Assembly (NCBI GenBank): GCA_002245135.1
Contig: NGBS01000879.1
Span: 151,397-215,396, forward strand
DNA: 64,000 nucleotides
Direction of reading: 5' to 3'
From: Proteromonas lacertae
Taxonomy: Eukaryota; Sar; Bigyra; Opalinata; Proteromonadidae
Shown: positions 11,437 to 22,237 of the stretch, piece after piece
Layout of the letters: each line of letters begins with the position of its first letter
Numbering within the stretch: the first letter of the stretch is position 1
Made by a program: the position numbers and the translations under genes
Notes under the pieces: generated by a model
The model's input: only the letters and a program-made list of their open reading frames with translations
Database searches by the model: none
Told to the model about the DNA's origin: nothing

Positions 11437-14053
11437 TTACCATAAATAACTTGGTGGAGGATTATTCATTTTTGTTTGATTTATAGGAGGTAGATGAGAT
11501 GGTCTTCTTTCACCATTATCTACTATATTCTCTGTATTTGAATTATTTTCATTTTGTTGGATTTGAGGTGGTTGTTGAGTTTGTGGAGGTTGGAATTGTT
11601 GTTGCTGTTGATATTGTGGTTGAATTTGAGGTTGTTGAGGATAAGGATTTTGATTTGATGTAATTGGAGGAGGAACAATCATCATAGGAACAGGAATAGG
11701 CATCATTGGTGGAGTGTTATTTGGTTGTTGTTGTTGTTGAGTAAAAGATTGTCGATTTGGAGGTTGAATTAGAGGTTGAATTGGAGGTTGTTGTTGTTGT
11801 GGTAATGGTTGATTTGGAAGCGGATTGATTCTGCTGCTGTTGCTGTTGTTGTTGTTGTTGTTGTTGTTGAGCTGGTGATCTTGCTGATCCAGGAGGTATA
11901 CTTTCATCACCATAATAATTAGAAGGAGCAAATGATGGTGGATAATAACCACCACCACCTCCATAATAGCCATAACCATAAGGATTAGGATAATATCCAT
12001 AATAACCACTTCTTGCAGATAATGGTGGAACTTGAGGTGTTTCATTATTAGGTTGTTGTTGTTGTTCTTGTTGTTGTTGCTTATTGTCTTTGTTATTATT
12101 CTCATTATCTTTATCAATATTGTCATTATCTTCAACTTCTTTAATATCTTTCTTTGGATTATCTTCTTCAGGACTTATCTTACTTCTTCTTCTATATCCT
12201 CCTCTTCCTCCTCTTCCTCTTCCTCCTCTTCCACCTCGTCTTCCTTGCCAACCACCACGCCATTGATAATAATTAGTAGCAGGTGGTGGAATAAATAAAC
12301 CTAAATCTTCACCATCATCATCAGTTGTGAAATTATTACTAGATTCACAGAATGTACTTGAACAACATGGTTTCTTTGTTGCTCTTTTTCTTAAAGTTTC
12401 CATATCAATTTCATCACATTCCTGTAACAATATCAATGAATTGTGCATAAGTTAATTTACCATCATGATCTTCTTCATCAGCTAAACAAAAATAAAATAT
12501 AAAAATGATTTATGTATATATATATACTATATGATAATATATTAGAAACAAGAGCATTAATTTCACTTTTACTAAATGGTTCTTCTGATTCAGATCTTAA
12601 ACCAGCACCTTCTCCTTTCTTACCAAACGCCATTTGCAGCAATCTCCTCAATTCTTTAGCATCAATTGATTTATCATTGATTTACATCGATTTGTCTGAA
12701 GGCTCTAGCATTAATTGCAGCTTGTAATGAAAATTGTGCTAATTCTTTATTGATATTAGTCTCTTGAAAACCATACTTTTTATAAATCTTTGAATCATCA
12801 CCTAAAAAGTAAAATGCAATATATCTTGTGATTGTATAAGCGACATTTAATAGCACAACACCATCAGTGATAGCTGAAATTAAAGCAGAAAAACTAAACT
12901 CAGCAATCTGACCTCTTGAAGAGAAATGAAATGTAATTCCTTTTCTTATTGTTTTTATATAATCAATATCAACTTTTGGATTATTCCTGTTCTGTTTTCC
13001 TATGTAGTTTATATCATCTAATATTGTTGGAACAATTTCATCTAATTTTACATGAACTTCACATATATAATCATCATCATTTATTATATTTCTTATTTTA
13101 CTTCTTATTTTCCCATTATTTGTATTATCATAATCAAATGATAAATGCAATCCAACTCCAGTTATTCTATAGGTATTATGAAGTTCAGAATTATTGTAAA
13201 TATGATCGTTTTTATTTATATCATCAATTTTTATACCAACTATATTTAACCAATCTTTTATAGTTAAGGAGATATCTTCACCAGATTTAAATGTATAAAG
13301 AACATTATCATTATCATCCAAAATTACTGTTACTAAATCTCTACCAATTTGTGGATCAGTTGAAGCATATAAACCTGATTCTAATAAGTAAATAAAATTA
13401 AAGAAACAGAATATAATTAAAAAAATGTTAAAAAAAAATGATATTATTGAATGTTTTAATGAATAATTCATCATTTCAATTCCTGGTATAATATCATATG
13501 TTTCTTTTGATATTACACATTTCCCAGGATATATTTGTGTACAATCTGTAGTAGTAGAACATGTTGTACAGTCTACATTTGTCTCTGTAACAGATGATGA
13601 ATTGAAATATGTAAATATATTTGCTGTATTTTCAGTTATTTCTGTAGCTGATATTGTTCCATATAATATACAGTCTGGTTTTACTATATTTCCATTTCTA
13701 TATTGAATATGGATATAAAAAACAATACTCTGGATTATAAATAGTGTAATCATTACAGTATGTGAAATTAGGAGCAGAAGGATTTGATAAATACAGTGAC
13801 TGTTCCTTTAAATATAACTCATCAAACATAGTTGAATACACAACTTGAGATGGAGTCTAATGGATATTATATATAATCCTAATAATACCTCAAAACCTAA
13901 ATATTTCTGATTAACAAATAAATCAATGAAAAAATATGCAACCATAACCAATTGTAAAAATCTAAAGATAAATCCCTAAAATTATAATTAAATTTGATAT
14001 ACTAGACGATGATCATGTAATACTACATTCTTCTCTGCAGTAAACACAAACAT
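11437..14053 (-). CDS. P2X-receptor-like channel with C-terminal EF-hands and Q/P-rich tail (frame breaks)
   Basis: Exon 1 begins MFVFTAEKNVVLHDHRL; a 27-nt intron leads to the first TM (FLQLVMVAYFFIDLFV), and a 32-nt intron (13857-13888) to a Cys-containing extracellular part. The P2X-like end reads KGITFHFSSRGQIAEF, then TDGVVLLNVAYTITRYIAF (second TM) and SKIYKKYGF. After it comes a canonical EF loop, DVNNDKSIDAKE, if one extra base at about 12679 is ignored. A second EF-like loop, EEDHDGKLTYAQ, follows near 12460, then an RGG-rich stretch (about 12200-12260) and a long Q/P-rich tail ending PPPSYLW. P2X proteins are trimeric ATP-gated cation channels. About four frame breaks are needed (near 13720, 12679, 12420 and the Q-run at about 11850). 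It is either a decaying gene or affected by sequence errors. The tail could also be a separate gene. Confidence 0.6.
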
Positions 14054-14263
14054 CCCTTCCACCGCAGACCACAGACCCTACAACAACATATTACAAAACG
14101 CTATACCATTTATAAAGAGAGAAAAACGAATTAAACTTTTAAAAACTGAAAAGATAACGGATAATATTTTAGATAATTGTGTTTTTCTTCTCTTTCTCAA
14201 ATTAGAATAAACAAATGAATAAACATACAAAGAAATATATTAAAAGACAAAATTAAAAATAAA

Positions 14264-15187
14264 TTACACAGTTTTCAACACCTCCAAATTTCTTCTATCA
14301 TTAATATCAACATAAACGTTTATTAAATATGCAATAATAAAAGTAATACATCTCATATAACTACCAACCATCCAAGAAGACACTTTAGATTCTCTTATAT
14401 TACTTGTTATGTTAGGAAAAAATATAGGAGTTGTATAAGACAAACTAATAATAGCTTCAGTGTTATTCTCTTTAGCTGAATAATCGTCATACATATACGC
14501 TTCAAAATTACATATTGCCAATGAAGCAGTAAATCCAAATAACAGAAAGAATCCTAATATTGGACTTAGAATTGTATGTTTGTGATATTTTTCCACATCT
14601 GTAAGTGTTAGTGTAATCTCCATAATGGCTAGAGTGTAACATATATAAAATACAACTCGATAGTAAGCTATTGATATATATATATAAATAATGATTATAC
14701 GTGCAGTAGGTAAATAAGAAATGTAAAAATCAGTAGTTGATTTTGTGGCTATCATCCATATTAATTGTTGAACTGAAAAACCAAATAGCAATGCTTTGAT
14801 AATAGTAAAAACATAGCCAAGAATAGCTTCACATGTTTTCACTACTGTTTCACTTCTGGCTCTCAATTCTTCTACTTTCTTTTCTTCAAGACGTCTGTTT
14901 AATTCATCAATAGAAACAGCTCTGAATTCTCCATTTGTCAATTCAATATATAATTTAGCTCTATTAAAAATATAACAAAAGAATTATACTTTTTTGCATC
15001 ATTTTCTTTAAACAAACTATCAATTTCAGCCGGCAAAGCTTTAATGTCACCTACAAATTTCATCACATCATCTCGGGTCGAGAGTGTAGCTGTTGTATTA
15101 GCTGTAGGAAAGTTTAATTCAATATTTCCTAGAAACGGTCCATCAGGGAGCACAGATGCCTAGATATTAAAATTATCTATATACCAT
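14264..15187 (-). CDS. Four-TM membrane protein, unknown family
   Basis: ATG at 15187 is followed directly by a 26-nt intron, then MASVLPDGPF..NIELNFPTANTTATLSTRDD. A second intron (about 14960-14987) leads to AKLYIELTNGEFRAVSIDEL and a Glu/Arg-rich helix (NRRLEEKKVEELRAR). At least four hydrophobic segments follow: TIIKALLFGFSVQQLIWMI, a TA-coded Ile/Tyr-rich segment, LSPILGFFLLFGFTASLAI and CITFIIAYLINVYV. The protein has about 290 residues. The middle segment at about 14660-14700 may contain an unspliced intron, since it is encoded by TA repeats. I do not recognise the family. It shares a short divergent promoter region, with TCAAGCC at 15234, with the tubulin ligase gene. Confidence 0.65.
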
Positions 15188-15233
15188 TTATATAACTCAA
15201 AAATAACAAAAATATATTTTTGATTTTTAAACT

Positions 15234-15240
15234 TCAAGCC
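15234..15240. promoter_or_regulatory. TCAAGCC motif in divergent promoter
   Basis: TCAAGCC sits 16 bp before the TTLL start (15256) and about 47 bp before the divergent four-TM gene start (15187). The intergenic region is only 68 bp, so any promoter for both genes must be here. Function is inferred from position and recurrence. Confidence 0.4.
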
Positions 15241-15255
15241 AAACTATTTTTGAAA

Positions 15256-17308
15256 ATGAAATCAGTTGCATATGAAGTGAAGCTTGATGAAGAAGATAAA
15301 GAGATTTCTTTGAAGGAATACAACTCCAGTAAATCTTCTTCAGGTATTAATATTTGAATTTATCAACAACCTTTCAATATTTTATGTACTTTATAGGAAT
15401 CGTCACTCCAAAGAAGATAATAAAAACATTTGAAAAGCATACGAAGAAAGTTAAAGAGAATGACATTCAAAAGTATGTATTTTATTCATTGTAATAAAAT
15501 AGGAGAAAGAAAATAGTTACAAAGGTAATTTTTTTATACTATAAATATATATATAGCCTAAAGTATATACTGTCACTCCAGAAGAGATTGAATTCAGAAG
15601 AAAGAACAATATTTCAATTAATCAGAAAATATTCTATGCTTCAGACAGTTTTCCTGATGTTGTCAAATATTTTCAGTATTATTATATCATATATAATCCA
15701 TAATAGAGAGAGAGGCTGGTATAGAGCTGATGATTATGAAATACCTTATATCGATTTTAAAGTAATATACATATATATATAATATTATATTATAGTTCTC
15801 GTTAAAACGTAAAATAGATTACAAAATATTGCAAGATTATCAAATGGTATGTTTATTTTTAGATGATTCACTGTTATGTCGAAAAGTATATTTTGTTGAA
15901 TTATTTTATAGGAAACATTTGTTAATACAATTAAGAATTGTATGTGGAATATATCCTGTGATTATAAAGATTTCTTCCCACGTTGTTATATACTGAGTAA
16001 TGATGATGGTAGACAAGAATTCAAATACAATTTCTATGTTAATAAATGTATTCAAAACTGTCAAAATATAGTGAAAGAGTATGAATCTGGAAATACACAA
16101 ATCACTGTATTATTATTTTATATTATTATTATTATTTATAAATAGTATAATGTTAAAGTATGGAATGCAATGATAAAATTATTCACTAATTATTTCCAAT
16201 CTGAAAGTGATGAGTTATTAGATTCACCTGATGGATATAACACTGATATTGATAACTTAACATACAGATCATTACAATTAACATTGAAAGACCCGAAATC
16301 CAAAGATATTATCACCGAAGATATCATTAATCAGTGTAAAAAATATGTCAATCAATTTAAAGAAGAAAATGAATTTCAGTTCAGTTTAAATGGAAATGAT
16401 GAAACATCGCAAAATATTTGGATATGTAAACCAGCAGGTAAATCAAGAGGAAGAGGAATATTTTTAACCAGTAATTATAAAGAAATTGATATGGCAACTA
16501 GAGGTAGAGAAAGCCAATGGATTTGTCAAAAGTATATAGAAAAACCACTCGTTGTATTAAATCATAAATTTGATATAAGACAATGGGTGTTATGTACTGA
16601 TTGGAATCCATTAGCTATTTATTATTACGAACATTGTTATTTAAGATTCTGTAGTGAAGAGTATGATAGTAATAATCTGAATAATATCTATATGCATTTA
16701 TCTAATAACTGTATTCAGAAGGAAAAAGTGGATGAATTTGATAAAACTGATTTCAAAGGGTTAATGTGGTCAGTTGAACAATTCAGACAATATCTAAAAG
16801 ATAATAGTAATAATAATGAAGATATCTATGAGAATATAATCAGACCACAAATGAATGATATTATATTGAAATCCTTACAATCTTGTCAAGGTTTAATTGA
16901 AGAAAGAAAAATGACATATGAAATGTTCGGTTATGATTTTATGATTGATTCAAACTATCATGTTTGGTTGATTGAGATTAATAGTTCACCTGATTTATCA
17001 TATAGTACTTATTTAACAGAGAAATATGTGAAAGAAGGTATTCCTACTTTAATGAATATTGCTTTATATTCACCTGATCAGAAGAAGAAGATTAATCAAT
17101 ATCAACGTAAGATAGGTGATGAATTTATTAAAGTAGAAGAGAAAGAATTGACTGAAGAAGATTATGGATTTTGGAAGTTGTTGTATAAGGAGAAACCAAT
17201 TCGTATTTATTATTATTATTATATGTATTATGTATTTATATGTATATAGCATCTTCTTATTTATCTGCTGCTGTTGATATGAAGATTAAAGGTAAAAAGA
17301 TAGTATAG
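15256..17308 (+). CDS. TTLL3/TTLL8-type tubulin glycylase
   Basis: About seven exons with short introns give about 600 residues. The N-terminal part includes ERGWYRADDYEIPYIDFKF. The ATP-grasp tubulin ligase core is clear: WICKPAGKSRGRGIFL, SQWICQKYIEKPL, HKFDIRQWVLCTDWNPLAIYYY, YLRFCSEEY, HLSNNCIQ, GYDFMIDSNYHVWLIEINSSPD. The WNPL...YLRF signature marks the TTLL3/8 glycylase subgroup. These enzymes add glycine side chains to tubulin in axonemes, which fits a flagellated cell. The last intron (about 17203-17250) leads to PSSYLSAAVDMKIKGKKIV-stop. Metal- and ATP-binding residues (Asp and Glu-Ile-Asn at the end of the core) are kept. Confidence 0.9.
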
Positions 17309-17435
17309 AATGTATCTGTTCTACTTAATTATTATATATTGACATTTACTAATATATATGCATTATATTTATGTTGTTATGAGTTTTTATAATCCCAAAT
17401 TTAAAGGAAAAAAAACACTTTAATAAGTATTATAC

Positions 17436-17721
17436 TTATGCAGATGAAATTAAACTGACTTCTTTATTGGCTCTAAGAATAAAATAATAATACAATAAAT
17501 ACGCTTTAGCCCAAGGTGTTAATTTCTCAATGACTAAGTCAGCAGTTACATTACCTTTAACTACAACTTCTTGTTTTGCTACATCTGTGACAATACTTGT
17601 AATCTCTGGTATCTTTCCTAAAATGTTCTTAACTGCGTTTGAACAACCCTCACAACTCATAGTAACACGGAATGTATGTGTCTATAATAAATTAATACAA
17701 CTATTGTACTTGTTCTGCCAT
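17436..17721 (-). CDS. Atx1/HAH1-type copper chaperone (HMA domain)
   Basis: Three exons: MAEQ, then THTFRVTMSCEGCSNAVKN..., then the C-terminal ANKEVSLISSA. The copper-binding MSCEGC (MxCxxC) is intact, and KEVVVKGNVTADLVIEKL-like strands follow as in Atx1. The total of about 72 residues is the normal size for this family. It would carry Cu(I) in the cytosol to a secretory-pathway P-type ATPase. Introns of about 28 and 30 nt use GTAC/GTAT...TAG. Start chosen because it gives a full first beta-strand after splicing. Confidence 0.9.
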
Positions 17722-17868
17722 ATCTATTACAATAAATGAATTATTTGAATTTTAAATCAAAAGTAAAATATCTGGTAAATAACATGTGTCATTTTTTTGT
17801 TAAATCCATTTCAAAACGAACATATTTATAGAAAATTAAATATTCAATAAATAAGAATTATAATTAAG

Positions 17869-19213
17869 TTAACTTATATATATCTCTCTAATATTCTTAA
17901 AAGTGTTTTTAATATCATTGCTTATTCTCTCTTTATTTAATGCAGTGATTATTGCATTTGCCTCATTTTTGAATCTATGAATATACAAATATTCTAACAT
18001 TAATGGGAATATATCAGCAACTAAGCTAGTATTCTCCCTAGAATTTCGTTTTGATTCATAATCTACAGTTTTATAATATTCTACTTTACTATTTTGTTTA
18101 TAAGGATCTAACAACAACTGAAATCCTATTTCTCTTGATATACAACGGATTAACCACCACATATTCCATATTTCTTTTTCTAACATTATTTCAGTTTTTA
18201 TATAATGCTTAAATAAATATATAATTGTATTTTTTCTTTCTAACAATTGATTATCTAAATCTTCATCACATATTCTTAATATTTCAATCCAATTATTCTA
18301 TTACAATATAATAACATATAATAAATATATACTTTTAATGTCTGATTTTCTATACTATCATAATCCCACATAAAATCTTTAATTCCTTTCTTCATATAAT
18401 TCTGAATAAAATCATAATCATATATCTGTTGAATTGTTGGTCTATCTGCTGGTTGATATTTCAAACTGTGAACTATTATTGATTTTAACTCCTTAGGTAT
18501 ATAAGATGGTATTTTTTTCATTTGTTTAATATATTCTGGATTGTTTTCTTGTTGGAACTTTAAAAGATCTTCTTTTGTTCTTGCTGATTTAAAAAATCTT
18601 TCTAAAGTACATAATTCATATAAAATCAATCCTAATGAGTATATATCAGATGCAGAATGATAAGATTTTCCAAGTAATTTTTCTGGAGCGTTATAAATAT
18701 ATGTTCCTGTTACAATCATCAACGATTGCTCTAAATCTTCAACTTCAATAGACATACCAAAATCACCTAATACACACACGTGCTCACGAGTAATAAATAT
18801 ATTATCTGGTTTTAAATCTAAGTGTAACACTTTGTGATCATGCAAATATTTTAGACCTAAAACCATTTCACAAAATAACTTTAATACTCCTCGTTTAGAT
18901 AATTGTTTGTTTTCTTTTCTAAATTTGTCTAATACATATTTTAGTGATGTGTGTGGACAATATTCCATTACTATTCCTGCCTTATCTCCACTTTTCACTA
19001 CATCAATTATGTGAACACAATATCTAGAGTGTAATTTTTTCATATTCTCAGCCTATATTATAACAGTTAAGTTCATACTTCTTCTATTATACTATTCGTC
19101 TTACCATCTTTAGGCCATTTCAAAACAGCATCTTGACCATGATAATCAATCAAATAGGTCTCTCCATATGATCCAGCACCCAAATCTTTTTTTACAGAGA
19201 AGGGAATATCCAT
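17869..19213 (-). CDS. Protein kinase, tandem paralogue 1
   Basis: Exons are joined across introns 19053-19078 and 18298-18332. The kinase domain shows glycine loop GAGSYGETY, the VAIK-like lysine in DAVLKWPK, the catalytic loop VLHLDLKPDNIF, DFGMS, an APE-like NAPEKLLG, and the GLILYELCTLERFF helix. The catalytic loop has HLD instead of HRD. The C-terminal region of about 120 residues (LFKHYIKTEIMLEKE, MLEYLYIHRFKNEANAI) is shared by the two following kinases and is not a domain I recognise. Expected to be a cytosolic Ser/Thr kinase of NEK/STE-like appearance; the substrate is unknown. It is the most divergent of the three copies. Confidence 0.85.
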
Positions 19214-19235
19214 TAAATGAAAATACTAAAAAAAT

Positions 19236-19550
19236 GTATTTGATTGTATTAGACTGTATTGGTGTTTATTTATTCAATCACAACATACACAAAATAATAA
19301 CAGGAATTATATTAATAATTACTATCTTAATGTTTATATTTTTCTTGGATATTCTTGAAATTTGTTTTTAGATTTTCTTTCACTTTTTCTTTAAGCAATA
19401 CTTCAAGAATTGCATCAGCTTCATCATTGTATCCATGAACATACAAATATTCTAACATTCTTGGATAGATTTCTGTCATAAAGCAAGTATTCTCCCAACT
19501 ACCTTCTAAATCTTCATATTCTTCAGTTTTATAATATTTGATTTTACTGT
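19236..19550. repeat. Direct repeat shared by kinase 2 and kinase 3 3' regions
   Basis: About 315 bp covering the kinase C-terminal codons and 3' flank is nearly identical to 20715-21028. The offset of 1480 bp equals the spacing of the two gene ends, so the duplicated unit is one whole gene plus intergenic DNA. Confidence 0.85.
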
Positions 19551-20691
19551 TATCTTCATGAGGATCTAATAATAATTGATATCCTATATTTCTGGATACA
19601 GCACGAATTAACTTCCACATATTCATTTTTTCTTCTTCTAACATTAAATCAGTTTGTTTATAGTGATTAAATAAATACATTATTATATCTTTCTTATCAA
19701 TCATCTTATATGTATGATTGTTTTTCAACATTTCTAATACAACATTCCAGTTATTCTATTATATATAAGTATATCAAATACTATAACTTTTTCGTTTTCC
19801 AAACTATCGAGATTAATTAAGAAATCTTCTATTCCATTCTGTATATAATCTTGAATTATTTCTTCATGATAAATATCATTGATTGTTGGACGGTCTGTTG
19901 GTTCATATTTCATACATTTAATAATAATTTGTTTTATTTCTTTTGGAATATGTTTAGGAATCTTCTTCATTTTCTCATTAATAAAAATATTCTTAGGATT
20001 CTTACTGAAATCTTTTAATTCATCATTTATTCTAAATAAATCTTTAAAATCTTTAGCTTCTTCATAAAACAACTCTAAACTACACATTTCATATAAAATC
20101 AATCCTAATGAGTATATATCAGCTGATGCATGATAAGAATGTAATCCTAATAACTGTTCTGGAGCATTATATATCGGAGTTCCAGTTTGTCCAGTTAAGG
20201 ATTGATTTATATTTTCAACTTCAACAGATAAACCAAAATCACCTAATACACATATATTATCTCGTGTTATAAATATATTATCTGGTTTTAAATCTAAGTG
20301 TAACACTTTGTGATCATGCAAATATTTTAAACCCAAAACCATCTCACAAAATAACTTTAATACTCCTCGTTTAGATAATTGTTTGTTTTCTTTCTTATAT
20401 TTTTCTAATATATCACTCAATGATTTGTGAGGACAATATTCCATTACTATTCCAGTCCTACTACCACTTTTCACTACATCAATTATGTGAACACAATATC
20501 TACAATGAAGCTTTGTCATTTTCTCTGCCTATTGACATCTATATCATTAATAATTATACCTCTTCAGTGAAATGAATATGTCTTTTTTTAGGCCATTTCA
20601 AAACAGCATCTTGACCATGATAATCAATCAAATAGGTCTCTCCATTAGCTCCTTCTCCTAAATCTTTCTTCTTTGGGAAGGGAATACTCAT
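19327..20691 (-). CDS. Protein kinase, tandem paralogue 2
   Basis: Same architecture as the two neighbours: exon 1 MSIPFPKKKDLGEGANGETY with DAVLKWPK, a 31-nt intron, then the main domain with VLHLDLKPDNIF, DFGLS, NAPEQLLG and ASADIYSLGLILYEMC. A 26-nt intron near 19756-19781 leads to the shared C-terminal region (LFNHYKQTDLMLEEEKMNMW, MLEYLYVHGYNDEADAI). The end of this gene and its 3' flank (about 19236-19550) are nearly identical to those of paralogue 3, which indicates recent duplication or gene conversion. HLD replaces HRD here too. Catalytic Lys, Asp and DFG are kept, so activity is plausible. Confidence 0.85.
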
Positions 20692-20714
20692 TTAAAATAA
20701 TACAAAAAGATACT

Positions 20715-21028
20715 TGTATTTGATTGTATTAGACTGTATTGGTGTTTATTTATTCAATCACAACATACACAAAATAATAACAGGAATTATATTAATAATT
20801 ACTATCTTAATGTTTATATTTTTCTTGGATATTCTTGAAATTTGTTTTTAGATTTTCTTTCACTTTTTCTTTAAGCAATACTTCAAGAATTGCATCAGCT
20901 TCATCATTGTATCCATGAACATACAAATATTCTAACATTCTTGGATAGATTTCTGTCATAAAGCAAGTATTCTCCCAACTACCTTCTAAATCTTCATATT
21001 CTTCAGTTTTATAATATTTGATTTTACC
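20715..21028. repeat. Second copy of kinase 3'-region repeat
   Basis: Matches 19236-19550 almost base for base, then diverges within the codons corresponding to KIKYYKTEEYED, where the two genes read different bases upstream. Confidence 0.85.
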
Positions 21029-22170
21029 ATCTATCTCATGGGGGTTTAATAGCAATTGATATCCTATATTTCTGGATACAGCACGAATTAATTTCCACAT
21101 ATTCATTTTTTCTTCTTCTAACATTAAATCAGTTTGTTTGTAATGATTAAGTAAATATACTATCATATCCTTTTTATTTGTCAATTTGTAGCTTCGATTT
21201 TCTTTAATAATATCATACAATTCACTCCAACATTCCTATATAATAAAATAGTAATACAAATACTATAACTTTTTCGTTTTCCAAACTATCGAGATTAATT
21301 AAGAAGTCTTCTATTCCATTCTGTATATAATCTTGAATTATTTCTTCATGATAAATATCATTGATTGTTGGACGGTCTGTTGGTTCATATTTCATACATT
21401 TAATAATAATTTGTTTTATTTCTTTTGGAATATGTTTAGGAATCTTCTTCATTTTCTCATTAATAAAAATATTCTTAGGATTCTTACTGAAATCTTTTAA
21501 TTCATCGAAATCATCCATTAAAACAAAACGATTAGAAGCATCACAAAAAAATCTTTCTAAAACGCACATTTCATATAAAATCAATCCTAATGCCCAGATA
21601 TCAGCTGATGCATGATATGTTTTTTTGCTCAATATTTCTGGAGCATCATAAAGAATAGTTCCAGTTTGTCCAGTTAAGGATTGATTTATATTTTCAACTT
21701 CAACAGATAAACCAAAATCTCCTAATACACACATATGCTCACGAGTTATAAAGATGTTTGCAGGTTTCAAATCTAAGTGTAACACTTTGTGATCATGCAA
21801 ATATTTTAAACCCAAAACCATCTCACAAAATAACTTTAATACTCCTCGTTTAGATAATTGTTTGTTTTCTTTCTTATATTTTTCTAATATATCACTCAGT
21901 GATTTGTGTGGACAATATTCCATTACTATTCCAGTCCTACTGTTTCTTTCAATTACATCTATTACATGTACACAATATCTAGAGTGTAATTTTTTCATTT
22001 TCTTTCCCTAAATAATATTATAATTCAGTGCATACCTCTTCTGCTATACTATAAGCTTTACCTTCCTTAGGCCATTTTAAAACAGCATCTTGACCATTAT
22101 AATCGATTAAATACGTCTCTCCATAGGCACCTGATGCTAAATTCTTCTTAATGCGAAAGGGAATACTCAT
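20807..22170 (-). CDS. Protein kinase, tandem paralogue 3
   Basis: Exon 1 (MSIPFRIKKNLASGAYGETY..DAVLKWPK) joins through a 28-nt intron to GKKMKKLHSRYCVHVIDV and the kinase core: VLHLDLKPANIF, DFGLS, DAPEILSKKTYHASADIWALGLILYEMC. Here the usual Asn pair is KPAN rather than KPDN. A last intron near 21239-21266 leads to ECWSELYDIIKENRS and the shared C-terminal region. It is divergent from the XPG-like gene, with only 67 bp between the two start codons. Confidence 0.85.
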
Positions 22171-22237
22171 TTAAAACAATACAAAAAGATACTTGTATTT
22201 GACTGTATTGTGTATTTTTTATTATCACAGAGATTAC

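Noticed and set aside
12032-12298. Plus-strand Ser/Leu-rich frames opposite the P2X tail
   Set aside because: They are complements of the Q-, R- and G-rich codons of the minus-strand gene, with repetitive composition only.
13753-13890. Extra intron GTTTTTTATATCC..ATATAG to repair the P2X frame near 13720
   Set aside because: Removing it creates TAA at the junction; a one-base change in the six-base A/T run restores the frame more simply.
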